Of a stretch of DNA of 5,140 nt, positions 1 to 5,140 are shown piece by piece. This stretch comes from Actinomycetota bacterium. GTDB taxonomy: Bacteria > Actinomycetota > Acidimicrobiia > Acidimicrobiales > Ilumatobacteraceae. The position numbers were made by a program, and so were the translations under genes. Under the pieces are notes generated by a model, which had not been told where the DNA came from, searched no databases, and saw nothing but the letters and a program-made list of their open reading frames with translations. Numbering within the stretch: position 1 is the first letter of the stretch; each line of letters begins with the position of its first letter. The stretch is taken from contig SXWG01000078.1 of assembly GCA_005789925.1 (NCBI GenBank), forward strand, positions 1-5,140. Direction: 5' to 3'.

Positions 1-596
1 AACGCATCCCAACTTGGTTCGTCATCGGCAGACGGATGCCAAAGGACGAAGTCAAGCGGATGCCGCTTGTGTGGGTCATCGACATTTCCACCGCGTTCAC
101 GTGCGAATTCGATCATCTGTTCTTGAGAGTGGTTCGACACCGAACCGAACGAATCAAATTTGGTCACATCGAAATACACGGACCCACCTGCGGCGTATGC
201 GAACCCTCTGTCCAACACCATGCCGATGAACCCACGAATGTCCGAGATGGCCGATGATGCACGTGGCGTGCTGAACACCGGCAACGTGTCGAGCGCCTCC
301 ATGTCACGGTTGAATCGACTTTCCTCACCTGCTGCCAGATCGAGGTAGTGCACTCCCAACTCGCGTGCTTTCGCGAAGAGTGGGTCGTCGACATCGGTGA
401 CGTTTCGCACGCATCGAACCTCGTGTCCGAGGTCAATGAGGCGCCGCTGAAGCACGTCGTAGAAGACAAAAGTTGCTGCATGGCCGAGGTGTGTGGCGTC
501 GTAGGGCGTGATTCCACAGGTGTACATCGACACCGTCGGACCCGGCTCGAACGCGACGACCTCACGCCGCGAGGTGTCGTACAGACGCATCGTCAT
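1..596 (-). CDS. mshC: MshC-type cysteine ligase (mycothiol synthesis), 5' part only
   Basis: The frame is open from an ATG at 596 to the left edge, giving 198 complete residues of a protein whose mycobacterial form is about 410. The family is the class I cysteinyl-tRNA synthetase fold. MshC activates cysteine with ATP and joins it to the amine of GlcN-inositol, the penultimate cytosolic step of mycothiol synthesis. Visible motifs are CGITPYDATHLGHA at residues 27-40, with a zinc-ligand Cys27 and the HIGH-like HLGH at 36-39. NVTDVDDPLF follows at 65-74, then ERGG and DPHKRHPLDFVLW near 165-185, and EPSWDA at the edge. CGITPYDATHLGHA is the MshC form; true CysRS usually reads CGPTVYD..HIGNAR. 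The KMSKS loop and the other zinc ligands lie outside. An in-frame TGA at 611-609 limits the start to ATG 596 or 590. GAGGTGA (610-604) sits 7 bases before 596, so 596 is preferred. The N-terminus lacks the roughly 15-20 residue extension of mycobacterial MshC. A divergent CysRS paralog is the main alternative. Confidence 0.8.
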   Translation of the reverse strand, partial: MTMRLYDTSRREVVAFEPGPTVSMYTCGITPYDATHLGHAATFVFYDVLQRRLIDLGHEVRCVRNVTDVDDPLFAKARELGVHYLDLAAGEESRFNRDMEALDTLPVFSTPRASSAISDIRGFIGMVLDRGFAYAAGGSVYFDVTKFDSFGSVSNHSQEQMIEFARERGGNVDDPHKRHPLDFVLWHPSADDEPSWDA

Positions 597-602
597 CGTC
601 GA

Positions 603-610
603 CTCACCTC
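603..610 (-). promoter_or_regulatory. Ribosome-binding site of the mshC-like gene
   Basis: On the minus strand GAGGTGAG reads from 610 to 603. GAGGTGA is a seven-base match to the anti-Shine-Dalgarno sequence, with a 7-base spacer to the ATG at 596. The site overlaps the TGA of the preceding gene (611-609), so a ribosome finishing npdG would stop on top of it. The spacing to the second ATG at 590 would be 13 bases, which argues for 596 as the start. Confidence 0.7.
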
Positions 611-1289
611 AGGAAGGACGTGTCTCTCGGGGATCCCCTTTGATGCCCGTGAGCTTGGGTGCGACACGCGTCTTGTAACGGATGTTCAGCTGAAGAAGCA
701 CTGCCGTGAAGGCCTCGATGGCGGTCGCATTGGACAGCTCCCCCGAATCGAGCGGGCGACAGCCAGGAATGTGCGAGACGATCCCAGCGGTCACTTTGAT
801 TGCATCGGCGTCGTCAGAGCAGATCAACACGTCACTGTCAATCGGTGAGCCAAGGTGCCCGAGTTCCTTCGCCGGCAAGTGGTGGAACGCGGCGACCACC
901 CGACACTGCGGAACGGCGGCTTGCACGTGCGCCGCGACGCTGCCACGAGGCGGCAGGAGTGGTTGGAACTCATGTCCCACCTTGACGAGAGCGTTCGCCA
1001 TGCTGATGACGACCTTGCCGCTCAGTTGCTGCTCGTATTCGGTCGCGGTGGTGGCTGCAGAGTCCCATGGAGTCGCCAGGACGACGACATCACACGACGA
1101 GGCTGCGTTGTTGTCGCCTGGTTCGATGGGCAGATCGAGCTGTGGCCATTTGCCCTTCAACTGGTCCACGATTTCTGCTGCGCGCTCTTTCGATCTCGAG
1201 CCGATCACGACCTGATAGCCGACCGACGCCAACCTGGCACCCAACGCACTGCCGGCAGGTCCAGTTCCTCCGAGGATTCCGATACGCAT
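609..1289 (-). CDS. npdG: F420H2:NADP+ oxidoreductase (NADPH-dependent F420 reductase)
   Basis: This 226-residue cytosolic protein is close to the family's usual 210-225 residues. The family moves hydride reversibly between coenzyme F420 and NADP, linking the deazaflavin pool to NADPH. A Rossmann nucleotide-binding loop opens the protein (GILGGTGPAGSAL, residues 4-15). GSRSKERA (30-37) has the Ser-Arg expected for gripping the NADP 2'-phosphate. Other family signatures are NAASSCDVVVLATPW (61-75), ISMANAL (95-101), VVAAFHHLPA (131-140), SDVLICSDDADA (152-163) and the closing RYKTRVAPKLTGI (204-216). The ATG start gives the canonical MRIGILGG, and AAGG at 1302-1299 lies 9 bases upstream as a modest ribosome-binding site. 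The next gene on the strand is the mshC-like ligase, 12 bases after the stop, so the two are likely cotranscribed. The gene is divergent from inhA. It implies that the host makes or imports F420; no F420 synthesis gene is in the window. Confidence 0.93.
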   Translation of the reverse strand: MRIGILGGTGPAGSALGARLASVGYQVVIGSRSKERAAEIVDQLKGKWPQLDLPIEPGDNNAASSCDVVVLATPWDSAATTATEYEQQLSGKVVISMANALVKVGHEFQPLLPPRGSVAAHVQAAVPQCRVVAAFHHLPAKELGHLGSPIDSDVLICSDDADAIKVTAGIVSHIPGCRPLDSGELSNATAIEAFTAVLLQLNIRYKTRVAPKLTGIKGDPRETRPS

Positions 1290-1336
1290 GGCTGAGAGCC
1301 TTACACAAAGACCCCTTCCCCACTACGGTCAGATGC
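1290..1336. promoter_or_regulatory. 47-bp divergent intergenic region with candidate leaderless inhA promoter
   Basis: This spacer must drive both npdG (minus) and inhA (plus), unless promoter elements lie inside the coding sequences. On the plus strand TACGGT (1324-1329) fits the actinobacterial -10 pattern TANNNT. It ends 7 bases before the inhA ATG, which would place the transcription start on or next to the A of the ATG. TTACAC (1301-1306) lies exactly 17 bases upstream of it but is a poor -35. No Shine-Dalgarno sequence precedes the ATG at 1337, which agrees with leaderless translation. For the minus strand I see no convincing -10; its promoter may lie inside the start of inhA. No clear operator palindrome was found. 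Confidence 0.5.
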
Positions 1337-2104
1337 ATGGGAATCCTCGACGGCAAGCGTCTCGTGATTACCGGCGTGCTGACCGACGCGTCTCTCGCCT
1401 TCGGAGTCGCACAGATGGCACAGCGCGAAGGCGCGACTTTAGTGCTGACAGGTGCCGGTCGCGCATTGTCGCTCACGCAGCGCACGGCGCGACGACTCGA
1501 CACTCCAGCCGATGTTTTTGAATTCGATGTCACCGTCGCAGAACACGTCACGTCAGTGCGTGAGCAAGTCGCTGCATCATTGGGCTCCGTCGACGGTGTC
1601 CTTCACTCGATCGGTTTCGCGCCCGAAGTGTGTCTCGGTGACGACTTCTTGGCCGCACAATGGAACGACGTGGCAGTCGCCATGCAGATCTCGGCGTACT
1701 CATTGAAAACCATGGCCGATGCTTTCTTGCCCCTCATGGGCAAAGGGGGTTCGATCGTCGGGCTCGATTTCGACAACACCGTCGCATGGCCCGCATACAA
1801 CTGGATGGGCGTGGCCAAGTCGGCGCTCGAGTCGACGAGTCGTTATCTCGCGAAAGAACTCGGACCACGCGGAATTCGTTGCAACCTCATCGCTGCCGGA
1901 CCGATCAAGACGATGGCTGCGAAGTCAATTCCCGGTTTCAAGAAGTTCGAAGATGTCTGGGACGACCGCGCGCCACTGGGCTGGGATGTCAATGACTCTG
2001 ACGCAGTTGCGCGCGCGTGTGTCGCACTGATGTCCGATTGGTTCCCCGCGACCACCGGCGAGATCATTCACGTCGATGGCGGGTACCACGCCGTCGGTGC
2101 GTGA
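1337..2104 (+). CDS. fabI: Enoyl-[acyl-carrier-protein] reductase, InhA/FabI type
   Basis: This 255-residue short-chain dehydrogenase is full length for FabI/InhA (about 255-270). It reduces the trans-2 double bond of enoyl-ACP with NAD(P)H, the last step of each fatty-acid elongation cycle in the cytosol. The cofactor loop is ITGVLTDASLAF (11-22). HSIGF (90-94) matches the InhA segment holding Ser94, the isoniazid-contact position, here Ser91. The active site is DFD with Phe145, then YNWMGVAK with Tyr154 and Lys161. These correspond to InhA Phe149, Tyr158 and Lys165 with identical spacing. RCNLIAAGPIKTMAAKSIPGF (181-201), RAPLGWD (211-217) and DWFPATTGEIIHVDGG (234-249) complete the family pattern. 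The frame stays open back to 1067, but that part lies antisense to npdG and is not InhA-like. ATG 1337 gives the normal MGILDGKR start. No fabG/mabA precedes it, unlike the mycobacterial inhA operon. A DUF255 gene follows after 9 bases. Confidence 0.95.
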   Translation: MGILDGKRLVITGVLTDASLAFGVAQMAQREGATLVLTGAGRALSLTQRTARRLDTPADVFEFDVTVAEHVTSVREQVAASLGSVDGVLHSIGFAPEVCLGDDFLAAQWNDVAVAMQISAYSLKTMADAFLPLMGKGGSIVGLDFDNTVAWPAYNWMGVAKSALESTSRYLAKELGPRGIRCNLIAAGPIKTMAAKSIPGFKKFEDVWDDRAPLGWDVNDSDAVARACVALMSDWFPATTGEIIHVDGGYHAVGA

Positions 2105-2113
2105 CATCGGGCC

Positions 2114-4135
2114 ATGACGAACCGACTGGTCTCGTCGGCCTCTCCATACCTGCGACAGCACAAGGACAACCCGGTCTCTTGGTTCGAATGGGGCCCTGAC
2201 GCCTTCGCCGAAGCCAAAGAACGCAACGTGCCGATTCTGCTCTCCGTGGGCTATTCCGCATGCCATTGGTGTCACGTGATGGCTCACGAATGTTTCGAAG
2301 ACGTTGATGTCGCCACTGTCATGAACTCCTTGTTCGTGAACGTGAAAGTCGACCGCGAAGAACGACCAGACGTCGATGCGATCTACATGGACGCCGTGCA
2401 GGCGATGACCGGTCGCGGTGGCTGGCCGATGACCGTGTTCCTCACCCCCGAGGGCGAGCCTTTCTACGGTGGCACCTACTTTCCGAAGAACAACTTCTTG
2501 CAATTGATGAGTGCCATCGACGACGTCTGGCGCAACAAGCCTGACGACGTTCGCCACAACGTCGACGCCTTGCTCGAGTCGCTGCGACGCACCGAGAACA
2601 TCGAACCGACGAGAGATGAACGGCCACGTGAGGCCCTGTCGCTGGCGGTCCAGACTCTGCTGTCGAACTTCGACAGCGAATGGGGTGGATTCGGATCTGC
2701 TCCGAAATTTCCTTCGACATTCGCACTCGACCTTCTGATGCGCGCCCACATGGAGCTCGCCGCAAACGACAGCGAGTCACCTCAAGCACAGGACATCGAA
2801 GCGGCTGTGTGCACGACCCTCAGAGCGATGGCAGCCGGGGGGATGCACGACCACCTCGGTGGTGGCTTCTCCCGATACAGCGTGGATGAGAAATGGTTGG
2901 TGCCGCACTTCGAAAAGATGCTCTACGACCAAGCGCTCCTCCTGCGTGTGTATGTTCACGCGTGGCAGCACTTCAAGATCGATGACTTTCGCTTTGTCGC
3001 CGCAGAGATCGTCACGTACGTGTTGCGCGACCTCTGCCACCCGATGGGTGGGTTCTTCAGTGCAGAAGATGCGGACTCTCTCGATGCCAGCGGCCACTCT
3101 CACGAAGGGGCCTTTTACACATGGAGCCCACAGGACGTCGTCGACATCCTCGGTGAATCGGCTGAGACAGCGTGCAATTGGTGGGACATCACACGTGGCG
3201 GAAATTTCGAGGGTAAGTCAATTCCGAATCGCATTGCTCACCGAGACGAGGCACTGCTCGACGATTCGCTACGAGCAGCACGCATGAAACTCTTTCATGC
3301 ACGGTCACAGCGCACGCGACCCGGACTCGATGACAAGGTGTTGACTGAATGGAACGCAATGATGCTCTCCAGTCTGTGCGAGGCGGCATCGGCGTTCGGA
3401 CGTGACGACTGGCGTGACGCAGCGACTCGCACCGGAGAGTTCCTCGTGACGGCACTTCGTGGCGAGAGCGGAAGATGGCACAGAAGTTGGCAATCAGATG
3501 CGGCTCCTCAGGCACGCCACGACGCACTCGCCCACGACCTCGCTCAACTCGTCGACGCATTCACTCGGCTCTACGAGCTGACCGGCCAAGCCCAGTGGGT
3601 CGAACACGCGCTTTCTGCGGCAGACCAATTGCTCACTGACTTCTGGGACGCAGACAAAGGTGGGCTCTTCACCTCGGCGACACATGCGGAACGTCTCATC
3701 GTCCGCGCCAAGGACATCATGGACAATGCCACACCGTCCGCCCAGTCCGTTGCAGCACTTGCATTCATTCGCCTGAGTGCCCTGTCCGGTCGGTTCGACC
3801 TCCTTGAGAGAGCCGACGACATGATCGCATTGTGCGGCTCGACGTTCCGGCGCGCACCTACCGCATTCTGCAACCTCGCACTTGCCATGCACCTGCGCCT
3901 CGTCGGCACGACAGAAATCGCCATCACCGGAGAGCGAACCGACCTACTGACAGAGGTTCGCTCGGCATGGCGTCCGACTGCCGTCGTCGCATGGGGCGAG
4001 CGATTCGACTCTCCCCTCTGGCACGGACGTGACGGAGAACGCGCATACGTCTGCCGAGATCATGCATGTAGCGCGCCGGTGACGGATCGCGATTCGCTGC
4101 GTCAGGTACTTGCTACCACGTACCCCAGTGGATGA
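2114..4135 (+). CDS. DUF255 / YyaL-SSP411 family protein with thioredoxin-like domain
   Basis: This 673-residue protein has the usual length (about 650-700) of the YyaL/spermatogenesis-associated protein 20 family, whose biochemical role is not settled. The N-terminal thioredoxin-like domain covers about residues 1-165. It holds SPYLRQHKDNPVSWFEWG (10-27), the CHWCH redox motif with Cys50 and Cys53, DREERPDVDAIYMD (80-93), and GGWPMTVFL (102-110) with the likely cis-Pro105. The rest resembles an alpha/alpha six-barrel of the glycosidase or epimerase type. Its signatures are GGFGSAPKFP (191-200), GGMHDHLGGGFSRYSVD (242-258), PHFEKMLYDQA (264-274), SAEDADS (316-322), EGAFYTWS (331-338) and LDDKVLTEWNAMM (405-417). 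The C-terminus has YVCRDHACSAPVTD (645-658). There is no signal peptide or membrane segment, so it is probably cytosolic. The ATG lies 9 bases after the fabI stop without a strong ribosome-binding site, suggesting an operon and coupled translation. Its 3' end overlaps the opposing nitroreductase gene by 23 bp. The family call is firm; its function is open. Confidence 0.92.
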   Translation: MTNRLVSSASPYLRQHKDNPVSWFEWGPDAFAEAKERNVPILLSVGYSACHWCHVMAHECFEDVDVATVMNSLFVNVKVDREERPDVDAIYMDAVQAMTGRGGWPMTVFLTPEGEPFYGGTYFPKNNFLQLMSAIDDVWRNKPDDVRHNVDALLESLRRTENIEPTRDERPREALSLAVQTLLSNFDSEWGGFGSAPKFPSTFALDLLMRAHMELAANDSESPQAQDIEAAVCTTLRAMAAGGMHDHLGGGFSRYSVDEKWLVPHFEKMLYDQALLLRVYVHAWQHFKIDDFRFVAAEIVTYVLRDLCHPMGGFFSAEDADSLDASGHSHEGAFYTWSPQDVVDILGESAETACNWWDITRGGNFEGKSIPNRIAHRDEALLDDSLRAARMKLFHARSQRTRPGLDDKVLTEWNAMMLSSLCEAASAFGRDDWRDAATRTGEFLVTALRGESGRWHRSWQSDAAPQARHDALAHDLAQLVDAFTRLYELTGQAQWVEHALSAADQLLTDFWDADKGGLFTSATHAERLIVRAKDIMDNATPSAQSVAALAFIRLSALSGRFDLLERADDMIALCGSTFRRAPTAFCNLALAMHLRLVGTTEIAITGERTDLLTEVRSAWRPTAVVAWGERFDSPLWHGRDGERAYVCRDHACSAPVTDRDSLRQVLATTYPSG

Positions 4136-4712
4136 AGTCAGACACCGATCGCGACTGACGCGCAGCGCTTCGACCTGGCGCGTCTGAACCATCTGGCACT
4201 CCGATCGCGATCGCCCCGATGATCTCCATCTGGGGTGGAATTCCGAGCGCGGAACGCAGTTCATTCTCACCGTTGAACACAGCGAAAAACAGCGAGCCAA
4301 GTCCGGCGTCGTCAAGTGCATACAGAAATGTCATGACCGCAAATGACGCATCGACTGTCCAGTATTTCACTGGCCATGCGTGAGAACCGTCGCCGAGTCC
4401 GGTGTGTGCCTTGTCTTTTTCTGAATACCTCTCGACATACGCATCGGGGTCAGCGAGAGCGACGGCGATGACTGGAGCGTGCAACAAGCTAGGCCACGTG
4501 AATGACGCGCGACGTTCTGTCGGCAACGTGCACGACCAGAACTTTTCCGTGTCTGCGCCATCAAGCAGAACCAGATTCCAGCCCTGTGTCTTGCCGGCAC
4601 TCGGTGACAATCGGGCGAGGTCGACGCACCGCTCGATGACAGCTCGTTCGACACGACTGTTCGTGAACGATCGGCGCATTCGCCGCGATCGGACAAGTGT
4701 CTCAAAGTCCAT
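4113..4712 (-). CDS. Nitroreductase-family protein, probably FMN-dependent
   Basis: This 199-residue protein has the normal length for a single-domain nitroreductase, usually a homodimeric FMN enzyme that uses NAD(P)H on nitro, quinone or other conjugated substrates. The true substrate cannot be read from the sequence. The N-terminal phosphate-binding segment is RSRRMRRSF (8-16). SPSAGKTQGW (36-45) is the second flavin-contact motif. DPDAYVERYSEKDK (88-101) and WPVKYWTVDASFAVM (113-127) match an actinobacterial subfamily of nitroreductases. DDAGLGSLFF (134-143), LGIPPQMEIIGAIAIG (156-171) and the terminal HWGTW (195-199) agree. ATG 4712 is preferred because GAGGTGA at 4725-4719 lies 6 bases upstream and the protein begins at the expected place. 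The upstream same-strand gene ends 35 bases away, so the two may be cotranscribed. Its TAG lies inside the end of the DUF255 gene. FbiB and BluB are relatives in the same fold, but the specific features needed to call either are not visible. Confidence 0.9.
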   Translation of the reverse strand: MDFETLVRSRRMRRSFTNSRVERAVIERCVDLARLSPSAGKTQGWNLVLLDGADTEKFWSCTLPTERRASFTWPSLLHAPVIAVALADPDAYVERYSEKDKAHTGLGDGSHAWPVKYWTVDASFAVMTFLYALDDAGLGSLFFAVFNGENELRSALGIPPQMEIIGAIAIGVPDGSDAPGRSAARQSRSVSDFIHWGTW

Positions 4713-4718
4713 ACGAAT

Positions 4719-4725
4719 TCACCTC
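4719..4725 (-). promoter_or_regulatory. Strong ribosome-binding site of the nitroreductase gene
   Basis: GAGGTGA reads from 4725 to 4719 on the minus strand, a seven-base complement to the 16S rRNA tail, with a 6-base spacer (4718-4713) before the ATG at 4712. It fixes the start codon of the nitroreductase. The same GAGGTGA heptamer precedes the mshC-like gene at 610-604. Confidence 0.8.
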
Positions 4726-4740
4726 GACTTCCGGCGAGGT
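4721..4740 (-). promoter_or_regulatory. Inverted repeat that could mask the nitroreductase ribosome-binding site
   Basis: In the minus-strand transcript ACCTCG (4740-4735) is followed by an 8-base loop and then by CGAGGT (4726-4721). That is a perfect 6-bp stem with a possible extra U-G pair at its base (4741 with 4720). The second arm contains most of the GAGGTGA ribosome-binding site. The first arm begins 7 bases after the stop codon of the upstream gene (4750-4748), so a terminating ribosome could open it. The structure is directly visible; a regulatory role is inference. It has no U-tract and is not a terminator. Confidence 0.4.
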
Positions 4741-4747
4741 AGGCGCG

Positions 4748-5140
4748 TCAGCGCTGACCGAGCTTGAGGAGACTCTCTGTCATCGTCCAGCCGTGGACGA
4801 TGAGCACGCCGCCCTTCTTGTCGTTCACATCCTTGAACTGTTCGACGACGTCGGCTTTGAGTTTTTCCGGCTTCGAAGAGTCGAGGTCAATGAAACCCGT
4901 GCGAGCGTTCGACTGGGCGACAAATGACTGCTCGTCGTAGCTCGCGTCGACGCCAAACCGCTTCGCCAGGCGACGACCCCATGCGCGCTCTTCGCCCACA
5001 GCCCGATGACCAGGCCGCGGGATGATGTCGCTCAAACTCTTGAATGCCTCTAGGCCGTCTGCACGGACGAACCGCGACCCGATGACGACGTCTTCGTCAG
5101 GGAACGCCATCAAGGCGCGGTGATAGGCCTCGGACATCAG
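4748..5140 (-). CDS. Unrecognised protein, 3' part
   Basis: I do not recognise this family. The frame is open from the right edge to a TGA at 4750-4748, giving 130 residues. An ATG at 5137 could be internal or the true start; the bases upstream are outside the window. Visible traits are a basic and charged middle (PRPGHRAVGEERAWGRRLAK) and a stretch with FVAQSNARTGFIDLD. A lysine-rich helix-like segment follows (PEKLKADVVEQFKDVNDKK), then a hydrophobic strand GGVLIVHGWTMTESLL near the C-terminus LGQR. It has no cysteine, no obvious membrane segment and no catalytic motif I can name. Codon use looks like that of its neighbours, and the opposing frames show nothing better. It lies 35 bases upstream of the nitroreductase on the same strand, so the two may share a transcript. 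That gives a weak hint of a linked function, nothing more. Confidence 0.7.
   Translation of the reverse strand: MMSEAYHRALMAFPDEDVVIGSRFVRADGLEAFKSLSDIIPRPGHRAVGEERAWGRRLAKRFGVDASYDEQSFVAQSNARTGFIDLDSSKPEKLKADVVEQFKDVNDKKGGVLIVHGWTMTESLLKLGQR

Noticed and set aside
164..565. 133-codon minus-strand frame at the left edge
   Set aside because: It is in a different frame from the clearly conserved MshC-like protein over the same bases and has an arginine- and serine-rich shadow composition.
1..596. Assignment of the left gene as housekeeping cysS
   Set aside because: CGITPYDATHLGHA and the ERGG...DPxDxxLW region fit MshC better than CysRS. It is kept as an alternative because the deciding 3' half is missing.
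706..1215. 169-codon plus-strand frame inside npdG
   Set aside because: It is antisense to a full-length, strongly conserved reductase and resembles no protein family.
1067..1336. N-terminal extension of the enoyl reductase back to 1067
   Set aside because: The extra 90 residues are antisense to npdG, are arginine-rich and unlike InhA, while ATG 1337 gives the normal family start.
1925..2749. A 274-codon minus-strand open frame across the end of fabI and the start of the DUF255 gene
   Set aside because: It is antisense to two well-conserved genes, its translation shows no recognisable motif and has the odd composition of a shadow frame. Long antisense frames are common in GC-rich DNA.
4137..4159. 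GTCAG...CTGAC inverted repeat after the DUF255 stop as a terminator
   Set aside because: The stem is only 5 bp with a 13-base loop and no T-tract follows. It lies inside nitroreductase coding sequence.
4207..4214. GCGATCGC as a HIP1 element of cyanobacteria
   Set aside because: Only one complete copy is present and the gene content is actinobacterial; HIP1 is meaningful only when highly repeated.

Overview
The window looks like chromosomal DNA of a GC-rich actinobacterium (Actinomycetota). Three things point there: a ligase of the MshC type from mycothiol synthesis, an F420-dependent NADP reductase, and an InhA-like enoyl-ACP reductase. An Acidimicrobiia-type lineage is my guess from the sequence style. 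It is not proven by anything in the window.

Layout, left to right. Positions 1-1289 hold two minus-strand genes that probably form one transcript. The F420H2:NADP+ oxidoreductase gene (npdG/fno type) comes first. An mshC-like gene follows after a 12-base gap and runs off the left edge. A 47-bp divergent spacer (1290-1336) separates them from two plus-strand genes. These are an InhA/FabI-type enoyl-ACP reductase (1337-2104) and, 9 bases later, a 673-residue DUF255/YyaL-type protein with an N-terminal thioredoxin-like domain (2114-4135). That gene meets a minus-strand nitroreductase (4113-4712) tail to tail, with 23 bp of shared coding sequence. Upstream of the nitroreductase on the same strand is the 3' part of a gene I do not recognise (4748-5140), which leaves the window on the right.

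The common theme is redox and cofactor chemistry. NpdG moves hydride between F420 and NADP. MshC adds cysteine during mycothiol synthesis. The enoyl reductase uses NAD(P)H to finish fatty-acid elongation cycles. The DUF255 protein carries a CxxC-bearing thioredoxin-like fold, and the nitroreductase is a likely FMN enzyme. That they work together is inference from adjacency only.

Coding density is very high: all gaps are under 50 bp, and no stretch over 300 bases lacks a gene. I see no tRNA, rRNA, CRISPR array, insertion sequence or prophage part. I found no clear case for a new biological system. The points most worth checking are the compact divergent promoter with a probable leaderless inhA mRNA, the hairpin that may hide the nitroreductase ribosome-binding site, the tail-to-tail overlap, and the unrecognised gene at the right edge.
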